A stretch of DNA of 5,637 nucleotides. Origin: an uncultured Nitrososphaerota archaeon (GTDB lineage: Bacteria; Bacillota; Clostridia; Oscillospirales; Ruminococcaceae). The DNA lies in NCBI GenBank assembly GCA_934869045.1, contig CAKXAF010000163.1, positions 1 to 5,637 on the forward strand. Reading direction: 5' to 3'. This document shows positions 1 through 5,616 of the stretch, in pieces. Position 1 is the stretch's first letter. Every line of letters begins with the position of its first letter. The notes below the pieces were generated by a model. It made no database searches, was not told the origin of the DNA, and was given only the letters and a program-made list of their open reading frames with translations. A program made the translations under genes and the position numbers.

Positions 1-65
1 CTCTTAATCCGCGGGCCTCAGCTGGAGACCCAAAACCTTCGTCTGTTGAGATTGGCGGTGATTCC
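1..65 (+). other. Upstream flank of exporter operon, no promoter recognised
   Basis: This short stretch precedes the first exporter gene. I see no convincing -35/-10 pair, so the operon promoter may lie outside the window or transcription may come from an upstream gene. The reading frame of the first exporter gene stays open back to the window edge without another ATG. A second frame is open from the edge to a TGA at 76-78, so the tail of an upstream gene overlapping the exporter start is possible. Neither reading can be confirmed from 65 bases. Confidence 0.3.
54..61 (+). promoter_or_regulatory. Ribosome binding site of first exporter gene
   Basis: GGCGGTGA lies 4 bases before the ATG at 66 and differs from the ideal GGAGGTGA by one base. 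It supports the ATG at 66 as the start even though the frame is open further upstream. Confidence 0.65.
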
Positions 66-1811
66 ATGTTTCCTTTGAAATGGGTTTGGGAAAACCTCAA
101 GGGATACCGGGGCAAGTATATCCTGGCAATATGCTTGGTGATTTCTACTTCGCTGATGAACCTCGCGAACCCCTTAATTTCCCAGCAGATCATCGACCGG
201 GTGCTGATGCCTCCTGAAGGCGTTCAACCAGAGATCAGCGCGCTGGTCCCCTTGGTGGTGCTGATGATCGGTTTTACGCTGCTGCGCACAGGGATTGGCT
301 ATTTGATGGTCATTACCTTTGAAAAAGCCGGCATCCTGGTGGCAACGAAAATCCGCAGCTACATTTACCGGAACATGCAGAAGCAGGACATGAGCTTTTA
401 CGATCGCAACCGCACCGGAGACCTGATGACCCGGCTGACCGGCGATATCGATGTCGTCCGGTACGTTACGGCCTATTCCGTCCGGATCGCGATTGATTCT
501 GCGGTGGCGTTTATCGCGGTGCTGATTTACTTTCTGCGCACGGACGTCATCTTTACACTCATCCTTTGCTGCCTTTTCCCGGTGCTCTTCGGGATTACAT
601 ACACCTATTCCCGCAAGGTGCGGCCCTACTACGCTGAACAGCGGGAGCGCCTGTCGGTGATGAATTCCCGCGCCCAGGAGAATATCGCCGGAAACCGGGT
701 GGTCAAGGCCTTCGCGAAAGAGGCCTATGAGATCAGCCTGTTCGATAAAAAAAACAAGGACTATCACGACGCCAGCATCGGGGTCAGTTTTTTCTGGCTG
801 AAATATTTTCCGGCCATTGAAATGACCGCCCAGGCCATGTCCATCGTCGTTCTGTGTCTGGGAAGCCTGTTTGTCATCAACGGTCGGATCACGGTAGGCC
901 AGCTGATGGCTTTTTCCGGGCTGGTCTGGACCTTTGCAAACCCCATCCGCAACCTGGGCCCGCTGCTCAACGACGTTCAGCGTTTCATGACCAGCGCCTC
1001 CAAGGTCATCGAGCTTTATTACACCCGGCCGACCATTGTCAATCGTTACGGCTGTCGGGCAACCGGCGAGCGTCTGGAAGGCGATATCCGCTTTGAGGAC
1101 GTCAGCCTGTCTCTGGCGGGACACCCGCTTCTGAAGCACATTAATCTGCACATCAAGCCGGGCGAGACGGTAGCGGTCATGGGAAACACCGGATCGGGCA
1201 AGACCCTGCTGATGAACCTGATCCCCCGGCTTTACGATGTCACTTCCGGCTCGCTGAAGATCGATGGCCTGCCCATCAAGGAGTGGGATCTTCATACCCT
1301 GCGGCATAATATCGGTATGGCAACACAGGATGTGTTCCTATTTTCGGATACCGTCGACGGCAACATCGCCTATGGTGATTCCGGCATGAGCGAGGAGCAG
1401 ACCCGGCATTACGCGGAAATTTCCGCCGCGGACTTCATCGACAAGATGGAAAACGGCTTTGACACCATTGTCGGCGAACGGGGCGTCGGACTCTCAGGCG
1501 GCCAGAAGCAGCGGATTGCCCTGGCCCGGGCCCTGGCAATCCGGCCGGCCATCCTCATCCTGGATGACACCACCTCCGCCGTTGACATGGAAACCGAGCA
1601 TTTCATCCAGGAGAGCCTGGATAACCTGGACTTCCCCTGCACCAAGATTATCGTGGCCCAGCGGATTTCCACCACTCGCCGTGCCGACCGGATCATTGTT
1701 CTCAAGGACGGCGAAATCTCTGAGGTCGGCACCCACGACGAGCTGGTGAAGCTGGGCGGCTATTACACGGAAATCTGTACCCTCCAGGAAGCGATTGGAG
1801 GTGAGGACTGA
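66..1811 (+). CDS. Heterodimeric ABC exporter subunit with degenerate ATP site (TM287/BmrC/LmrC type)
   Basis: This is a 581-aa half-transporter, fused membrane and ATPase domains, expected to work in the cytoplasmic membrane with the product of the next gene to expel drugs or other amphiphiles. Six hydrophobic helices lie near residues 17-38, 58-84, 136-157, 160-182, 247-272 and 277-298. The ATPase domain follows: Walker A GNTGSGKT 373-380, Q-loop Gln421, signature LSGGQ 476-480, Walker B ILILD 496-500, D-loop SAVD 504-507. Asp501 replaces the catalytic Glu and Gln532 replaces the switch His, the hallmark of the subunit that supplies the non-hydrolytic site in TM287/288-like heterodimers. 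The A-loop aromatic is Leu350, and Leu381 follows Walker A where Thr is usual. Length matches TM287-type proteins. Its stop overlaps the next start by one base. Family and pairing are secure; the substrate is unknown, and a lipid or peptide exporter remains possible. Confidence 0.97.
   Translation: MFPLKWVWENLKGYRGKYILAICLVISTSLMNLANPLISQQIIDRVLMPPEGVQPEISALVPLVVLMIGFTLLRTGIGYLMVITFEKAGILVATKIRSYIYRNMQKQDMSFYDRNRTGDLMTRLTGDIDVVRYVTAYSVRIAIDSAVAFIAVLIYFLRTDVIFTLILCCLFPVLFGITYTYSRKVRPYYAEQRERLSVMNSRAQENIAGNRVVKAFAKEAYEISLFDKKNKDYHDASIGVSFFWLKYFPAIEMTAQAMSIVVLCLGSLFVINGRITVGQLMAFSGLVWTFANPIRNLGPLLNDVQRFMTSASKVIELYYTRPTIVNRYGCRATGERLEGDIRFEDVSLSLAGHPLLKHINLHIKPGETVAVMGNTGSGKTLLMNLIPRLYDVTSGSLKIDGLPIKEWDLHTLRHNIGMATQDVFLFSDTVDGNIAYGDSGMSEEQTRHYAEISAADFIDKMENGFDTIVGERGVGLSGGQKQRIALARALAIRPAILILDDTTSAVDMETEHFIQESLDNLDFPCTKIIVAQRISTTRRADRIIVLKDGEISEVGTHDELVKLGGYYTEICTLQEAIGGED
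1797..1804 (+). promoter_or_regulatory. Strong ribosome binding site of second exporter gene, inside the first gene
   Basis: GGAGGTGA sits within the last codons of the first exporter gene, 6 bases before the ATG at 1811. With the TGATG stop/start overlap it indicates translational coupling and near-equal synthesis of the two subunits. Confidence 0.88.
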
Positions 1812-3598
1812 TGGCAGTACGCAACAAGTACGATGTGGACGAGACACTGGAAACTCCTTTTAGTCTGAAACACTTTAAACGGGCTGCGGTCTATGCCAAG
1901 CGGCATACCCGGAAAATGCTTCTGGCCATGACAGCCAGCATGGTTGCCGCGCTGTCGTCGCTGGTTTATCCGATGATCCTGCAGCGGGCCTTTGACGTGG
2001 TCATTCCTTCCAAGGATTACACCCAGCTGGGCCTTCTCACCGCGGTGACAATCCTGACCATTATCCTGAGCATCGTGATGACCACCATCCGCGCCCGAAT
2101 CATGACCCGGGTGGGCCAGGATATTATCTACGATATGCGCAAGGACCTCTTTGACCATCTGCAGAAACTGCCGTTTGCTTTTTACGACAGCCGTCCCCAC
2201 GGCAAGATTCTCACCCGCGTCATCCATTATATCAACAATGTCTCGGATATGCTGTCCAATGGTATTATCAACTTTATCATGGACATCTTCAACCTTTTGT
2301 TCATCGCGATCTTCATGTTCTTTGTTAACGTAGAGCTGTCGCTGATCATTATCGCCGGCGTGCCGGTCTTCGTGCTGGTGATCATGCTCATCAAGCCGGC
2401 TCAGCGCCGCACCTGGCAGAAGGTTTCCAACAAGGGTTCCAACATGAATGCCTACCTCCAGGAAAGCCTGGATGGGGCCAAGATCACGCAGCTGTTTACC
2501 CGTGAGGAGCAAAACGCCGGGATTTTCGATCGGCTGAACATGGACTACTTTCATCTCTGGAATAAGGCCCAGCGGATCTCAAACTGCGTGTGGGTGACGG
2601 TTGACAATGTGACCACCTGGGTGGTCGGCGCTATGTACATCGTAGGTGTGCTGGTTATGAATCCCACGGCTTCTTTCGGCACCATCGCCGCTGTATCCAA
2701 CTACGCCTGGCGTTTCTGGCAGCCGCTGCTGAACCTCTCCAACCTGTACAACACCTTTATCAACGGCATTGCCTATCTGGAGCGCATTTTCGAGATGATC
2801 GACCAACCGGTGGACATCGACGACGCGCCAGACGCCGCGGAACTACCAAAAATCGAGGGCCGCGTAACCTTTGATCATGTGACCTTTGCCTACGAGCCGC
2901 CCCGAAACATTTTGGAGGACGTGTCTTTTGACGTGAAGCCCGGCGAGAGTATCGCACTGGTCGGACCTACGGGTGCAGGAAAATCCACCATTGTCAACCT
3001 GATTTCCCGGTTTTACGACCTGACCGGTGGGCGGATCCTGATCGACGGTCATGATATCTCCAAGGTGACGCTGCACTCCCTGCGGTCCCAGATGGGAATC
3101 ATGCTACAGGACAGTTTTATCTTCTCCGGCACCGTTCTCGACAACATCAAGTATGCCCGTCTGGATGCTACGGATGAGGAAGTCCGACAGGCTTGCCGGA
3201 CGGTCTGCGCCGACGAGTTTATTCGGGAAATGGAAAAGGGCTACCTTACCGAGGTCAACGAGCGCGGTTCCCGGCTCTCTCAGGGACAGCGGCAGCTGAT
3301 CTCTTTTGCCCGAACCCTGCTGGCCGATCCGAAGATCCTAATTCTCGACGAGGCTACCTCCTCCATCGATGCCAAGACCGAGCGGATGGTCCAGACGGCG
3401 CTCAACGAGCTGCTCAAGGGGCGTACCTCCTTTATCATTGCGCACCGGCTGTCCACCATCAAAAACTGCGACAAGATCATGTACATCTCCAATAAAGGCA
3501 TTTCTGAGTGCGGTTCCCACGAGGAACTGATCGCGAAAAAGGGCGATTACTATAAGCTCTACACCGCGCAGCGCACAGGAAGCCTGGGTCAATTGTAA
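1811..3598 (+). CDS. Heterodimeric ABC exporter subunit with catalytic ATP site (TM288/BmrD/LmrD type)
   Basis: This 595-aa half-transporter is the partner of the preceding subunit. A soluble N-terminal stretch of about 35 residues comes before six membrane helices near 36-58, 72-96, 150-172, 174-196, 260-283 and 287-310. The ATPase domain has A-loop Tyr361, Walker A GPTGAGKS 385-392, Q-loop Gln433, signature LSQGQ 489-493, Walker B ILILD 509-513 with catalytic Glu514, D-loop SSID 517-520 and switch His545. Its ATP-binding face is therefore intact, while its own signature is non-canonical (Gln for Gly). In the heterodimer the intact face pairs with the LSGGQ of the first subunit to form the active site, and its LSQGQ completes the degenerate one. 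The length resembles TM288; the large extracellular insertion of Bacillus BmrD (673 aa) is absent. It is the last gene of the operon, 5 bases before a strong terminator. Substrate not determinable. Confidence 0.97.
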   Translation: MAVRNKYDVDETLETPFSLKHFKRAAVYAKRHTRKMLLAMTASMVAALSSLVYPMILQRAFDVVIPSKDYTQLGLLTAVTILTIILSIVMTTIRARIMTRVGQDIIYDMRKDLFDHLQKLPFAFYDSRPHGKILTRVIHYINNVSDMLSNGIINFIMDIFNLLFIAIFMFFVNVELSLIIIAGVPVFVLVIMLIKPAQRRTWQKVSNKGSNMNAYLQESLDGAKITQLFTREEQNAGIFDRLNMDYFHLWNKAQRISNCVWVTVDNVTTWVVGAMYIVGVLVMNPTASFGTIAAVSNYAWRFWQPLLNLSNLYNTFINGIAYLERIFEMIDQPVDIDDAPDAAELPKIEGRVTFDHVTFAYEPPRNILEDVSFDVKPGESIALVGPTGAGKSTIVNLISRFYDLTGGRILIDGHDISKVTLHSLRSQMGIMLQDSFIFSGTVLDNIKYARLDATDEEVRQACRTVCADEFIREMEKGYLTEVNERGSRLSQGQRQLISFARTLLADPKILILDEATSSIDAKTERMVQTALNELLKGRTSFIIAHRLSTIKNCDKIMYISNKGISECGSHEELIAKKGDYYKLYTAQRTGSLGQL

Positions 3599-3603
3599 TC
3601 CGA

Positions 3604-3664
3604 AAGCACAAAAAGCCAGCCGGCAGGATTTGGAAAAAATCCCGCCGGCTGGCTTTTTGCGCTT
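3604..3664 (+). terminator. Strong intrinsic terminator of the exporter operon, probably bidirectional
   Basis: A perfect 15-bp inverted repeat pairs 3610-3624 with 3644-3658 (AAAAAGCCAGCCGGC against its complement). After one A/C mismatch it continues with 6 more pairs (3626-3631 with 3637-3642) around a GGAAA loop at 3632-3636. Outer bases 3604-3607 and 3661-3664 can also pair. The right arm ends in TTTTT, and the left arm begins with AAAAA, so the hairpin carries a U-tract on both strands. It starts 6 bases after the exporter stop codon. It could also stop any transcript arriving from the convergent regulator. Confidence 0.93.
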
Positions 3665-3695
3665 GGGAAACCTGCTGTTGCCGTTTCCAGTATTC

Positions 3696-3736
3696 ATCCG
3701 GGGCGCCACGCCGGTTTCCGAGTGGAACCGCCGGAT
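3696..3736. repeat. Two-part inverted repeat (hairpin) of unknown role
   Basis: ATCCGG at 3696-3701 pairs with CCGGAT at 3731-3736. Inside it, CGGTTTCC at 3712-3719 pairs with GGAACCG at 3724-3730, with one bulged T and a GAGT loop. A 10-base internal loop, including the palindrome GGCGCC, lies on the left side only. There is no U-tract, so it is not a typical terminator. It could be an RNA fold, a fragment of a repetitive element, or chance. Confidence 0.4.
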
Positions 3737-3898
3737 AAAGGAACAATAGCCCGGCTGCCGCGCCAATCCCGCTGATAATTGTATGGAATAGGCGAGAGCC
3801 TCTTTAGCGAACGTTGTCTTCAGGCAGATGATGAAATTGCTCATGCAGAAGAGATGGACGCCGTTTACCAAGACTGTTATGAATATGGATCTGATGGC

Positions 3899-3923
3899 AA
3901 AGCCTGGCGGGAGCCAGGCTTTT
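3899..3923 (+). terminator. Terminator-like hairpin in the intergenic region
   Basis: AAAGCCTGGC at 3899-3908 pairs perfectly with GCCAGGCTTT at 3913-3922 around a GGGA loop, followed on the + strand by TTTTGGCTT. The stem is strong but the U-tract is short on either strand. No clear gene ends just before it on the + strand. It may be a second stop for transcripts in either direction or a relic of a lost gene. Confidence 0.5.
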
Positions 3924-4111
3924 GGCTTGATAGAGGAATCGGTATTTTGGCCCCGTCTGGACTGTCGCTGCTTTTATCGCCGCGGCGTGGCATGGTTCCA
4001 GGAGCAGACGGTTGCATTTTATGAACGGCCAAATTGCGGGGAAAGTGATGGACAGCCAATCTGCCTGATACCAAGAAACCAGATTGCTGAAGGCCGGCCA
4101 AAACATCCTTT

Positions 4112-4158
4112 GAAAAATCCTCTTGCCGCAGATGAGACTGTGATAGCGGGGATTTTTC
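4112..4158 (-). terminator. Candidate terminator of the regulator gene
   Basis: GAAAAATCC at 4112-4120 pairs with GGATTTTTC at 4150-4158, and CCGC at 4126-4129 pairs with GCGG at 4146-4149. Five unpaired bases (4121-4125) sit on one side, and the loop is 16 bases. Read on the - strand, a GC core is followed by GGATTTTTC, about 67 bases after the regulator stop codon. A T run is also present on the + strand, so it could act both ways. The bulge and large loop make it weaker than the hairpin at 3604-3664. Confidence 0.5.
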
Positions 4159-4224
4159 TCTGCGTTTGCAGTCTGGACGTCGGAATTGAGCTTTTGGGGC
4201 GGCTTCCTCTTAAAAAGTACGATT

Positions 4225-5457
4225 TTACGCTTTGTAGTCGGATAGCTGCGAAAAAGGAAGCATGGGAAGCAGGCTGAAGGAAGGACTTGCGGTAGAACTG
4301 CTGCGCATTCGGTCAAAAGCATAGAGCACCCTCTGAATTGCTGCAATTCCGTTTTCGCAGTTTGCTGACGGTAACAGAATTAAGTACTGCGTGGGACTGA
4401 ACCGGGTAAAGGAATCGCTTCCGCGCAGGCTGGAAGCGATCGCTGCTTTCATGTCTTCCATAGCAGCGGCGCACCAACCCGTTCCCTGGGAATGGCCGGC
4501 CCGGGGGGCTAAGGTAATAACCGCCAATTGAACATCCTGGCCGGAGCGGAGGGCAGAACGGGACTCCAGTTGGTAAATATTTTGGAAAACCGCGTATTCG
4601 CAGAAAAAGGCGCCAACCCCGCAGGAGGTTTTTTCCAGGTCGTCCCGCACGATCAGGAGATTCGTCTCTACTTTCTTTCCGGATTTGGCAAGCTCATAGT
4701 AAAGCGCGGTCATCTCTTCAGAGGGGCGGACGCCCAAATGGTCCATGAACAGGTCTGTCACGTAATTGTAGTGCTGGAGAGCAGTCTGCTGAGCGCCCGA
4801 TTCCGAAAGCAGCCGCAGTAAGAGCAGGTGGCAGGCTTCGCTGTACGGATCACAGGTAGTTGCGGCACGGCAGATGTCTATGGCTTCTTGAAACTGCTTC
4901 TGATTTTTCAGCACGGTTCCGGCGTCGCAGCAGAGCCGCAGATATTTATTATGATAGTAGGTACGGATGGAAACCGTCCAGGGACTTCCGCTGGCATTGG
5001 GCAGGAAATCTCCCTGATAAAGGCGGATCGCCTGCAGCGCCGCATTCAGAGCAGTCTGCGGGTTTCCTTCGGAAAAATCGGAGCAGAGGGCATCAAACTG
5101 TTCAATATCGGTTATGATGCGCAGCTGCGGATTCCAGGAATAGACGCCGCGGCGGTAAAGCAGGATGTCCTTCCCACTGGGAAATCCCAGCCGTTCCAGA
5201 AGCGCCCGGCTGCGGTGCAGGAGAGTCTTCAGCGTGTTGACTGGGTCGGCGATGTCCGCATTGTCCCAGAGAATGTCGATAAGCTCATCCTGGGCAATGT
5301 ATTTTTTATGGAAGGCCAGCAGGTATTGAAGAAACAGCCAAATCTGTCTGGAGGTGCAGTCCTGTTCCGTAAGGAGGCGGGATTCGTCCTCCAGACGGCA
5401 TTGGATCGTAAAGTTTCCCAGGAAAGATACGGTAAGGGTATCGGTTCGGTTCGACAT
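4225..5457 (-). CDS. SARP/BTAD-family transcriptional regulator with degenerate GGDEF-like C-terminus
   Basis: This 410-aa cytoplasmic protein is a putative DNA-binding activator. Numbering from the chosen start, residues 8-110 form an OmpR-like winged helix of SARP type, with the ELIDILW helix at 58-64 and the probable recognition helix at 74-91. Residues 115-258 form the BTAD helical domain, with LYQGDFLP at 146-153 and HLGVRPSEE at 240-248. Residues 280-387 resemble a GGDEF domain by secondary-structure order and hydrophobic pattern (LAVITL 311-316; LRGSDSFTRFSPTQYLILLP 344-363). However, SPTQY at 354-358 stands where GGDEF should be, and the first metal-binding Asp is also absent, so cyclase activity is not expected. 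The start at 5457 is preferred because GGGGGAAG precedes it. An ATG 23 codons upstream (5526) has no ribosome site and would lie only a few bases after the predicted transcription start. The gene converges on the exporter operon. Its target genes are unknown. Confidence 0.87.
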   Translation of the reverse strand: MSNRTDTLTVSFLGNFTIQCRLEDESRLLTEQDCTSRQIWLFLQYLLAFHKKYIAQDELIDILWDNADIADPVNTLKTLLHRSRALLERLGFPSGKDILLYRRGVYSWNPQLRIITDIEQFDALCSDFSEGNPQTALNAALQAIRLYQGDFLPNASGSPWTVSIRTYYHNKYLRLCCDAGTVLKNQKQFQEAIDICRAATTCDPYSEACHLLLLRLLSESGAQQTALQHYNYVTDLFMDHLGVRPSEEMTALYYELAKSGKKVETNLLIVRDDLEKTSCGVGAFFCEYAVFQNIYQLESRSALRSGQDVQLAVITLAPRAGHSQGTGWCAAAMEDMKAAIASSLRGSDSFTRFSPTQYLILLPSANCENGIAAIQRVLYAFDRMRSSSTASPSFSLLPMLPFSQLSDYKA

Positions 5458-5460
5458 GTT

Positions 5461-5468
5461 CTTCCCCC
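5461..5468 (-). promoter_or_regulatory. Ribosome binding site deciding the regulator start
   Basis: On the - strand GGGGGAAG lies 3 bases before the ATG at 5457, placing the GGGGGA core about 5 bases from the start codon. The upstream in-frame ATG at 5526 is preceded by an AT-rich stretch without any Shine-Dalgarno match. Confidence 0.7.
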
Positions 5469-5482
5469 AAATCGTGCAAAAT

Positions 5483-5504
5483 CCAAGCACCATCCATGTG
5501 CTGG
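5483..5504 (-). other. Small hairpin in the regulator mRNA leader
   Basis: CCAAGCAC at 5483-5490 pairs with GTGCTGG at 5498-5504 (7 pairs, one bulge, 7-base loop). It sits in the predicted untranslated leader, 14 bases upstream of the ribosome binding site. It is modest and may have no function. Confidence 0.25.
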
Positions 5505-5540
5505 AAATAACGGCTTTATGAGCCATTTAATTATGTTTTT

Positions 5541-5569
5541 ATCATAGCATACGAAGGAAAATAGAGCAA
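5541..5569 (-). promoter_or_regulatory. Predicted sigma-A promoter of the regulator gene
   Basis: On the - strand the -10 box TATGAT (5541-5546) is preceded by TGC, giving an extended -10. TTGCTC at 5564-5569 stands exactly 17 bases upstream as a weak -35 (three of six consensus bases). Transcription would begin near 5533-5535, leaving a leader of roughly 77 bases before the ATG at 5457. Confidence 0.7.
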
Positions 5570-5577
5570 GAATAAAA

Positions 5578-5583
5578 ATTATA
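5578..5583 (-). promoter_or_regulatory. Possible second -10 box (TATAAT) without a -35
   Basis: A perfect TATAAT is present on the - strand. At the 17-base spacing the -35 position reads GAAGGT, which is a poor match. That position falls inside the tandem repeat at 5596-5616, an arrangement expected of an activator-dependent promoter. In this AT-rich stretch it may also be chance. Confidence 0.35.
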
Positions 5584-5595
5584 AACAGCCTGCAG

Positions 5596-5616
5596 GTGTA
5601 ACCTTCGTGAAACCTT
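5596..5616. repeat. Tandem direct repeat with 11-bp period, candidate operator
   Basis: On the + strand GTGTAACCTT (5596-5605) and GTGAAACCTT (5607-5616) match at 9 of 10 positions and are offset by 11 bases, about one helical turn. SARP-type activators are known to bind short direct repeats at this spacing near the -35 region. The repeat lies 12 bases upstream of the TATAAT at 5578-5583 and 26 bases upstream of the -35 box at 5564-5569. It could serve the regulator itself or a divergent gene beyond 5637. Binding by this regulator is inference. Confidence 0.5.

Larger units (their letters stand above)
3665..4224. other. Convergent intergenic region without a convincing gene
   Basis: This stretch of 560 bases lies between the ends of two converging transcription units. 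Open frames on both strands (for example a TTG-started frame at 3779-4024, + strand, and an ATG-started one at 3828-4277, + strand) lack ribosome binding sites, show no recognisable domain, and run through hairpins or into the regulator gene. The contents I can support are three inverted repeats, listed separately at 3696-3736, 3899-3923 and 4112-4158. A decayed gene remnant is possible but cannot be shown. Confidence 0.6.

Noticed and set aside
174..1307. Long open frame (377 codons) on the - strand opposite the first exporter gene
   Set aside because: It is fully antisense to an exporter gene with intact motifs. Its translation is rich in His, Asp, Gln and Arg with no domain, as expected of a shadow frame in GC-rich coding DNA.
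1763..2554. Open frame (263 codons) on the - strand opposite the second exporter gene
   Set aside because: The composition is His/Asp/Gln-rich with no recognisable domain, and it is antisense to well-supported coding sequence.
3477..3746. - strand frame with a hydrophobic segment (AGLLFLYPAVPLG) followed by a charged region
   Set aside because: It reads through the strong terminator and into the antisense of the exporter gene, so the membrane-like stretch is most likely chance.
3779..4024. TTG-started frame (81 codons) on the + strand
   Set aside because: It has no ribosome site and reads through the hairpin at 3899-3923. The first 40 residues look mildly protein-like but nothing identifies a family.
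4057..4086. CAATCTG...CAGATTG inverted repeat
   Set aside because: It has only 7 pairs around a 16-base loop, with no U-tract or extension, so it is weak enough to be chance.
4092..4099. GGCCGGCC palindrome, also present at 1543-1550 and 4494-4501
   Set aside because: Short GC palindromes are expected in DNA of this composition, and the three copies share no flanking sequence.
4213..4217. T run on the - strand shortly after the regulator stop, as a possible terminator
   Set aside because: No stable stem precedes it. The hairpin at 4112-4158 is a better candidate.
3828..4277. Open frame (149 codons) on the + strand in the intergenic region
   Set aside because: It has no ribosome site, reads through two hairpins and runs into the 3' end of the regulator on the other strand, with no recognisable domain.
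3804..4346. Open frame (180 codons) on the - strand overlapping the regulator 3' end
   Set aside because: It overlaps the regulator in another frame, has no ribosome site and shows no domain pattern.
4828..5547. Open frame (239 codons) on the + strand opposite the regulator
   Set aside because: The - strand reading gives coherent winged-helix and BTAD domains with a ribosome site. The + strand reading has none of these.
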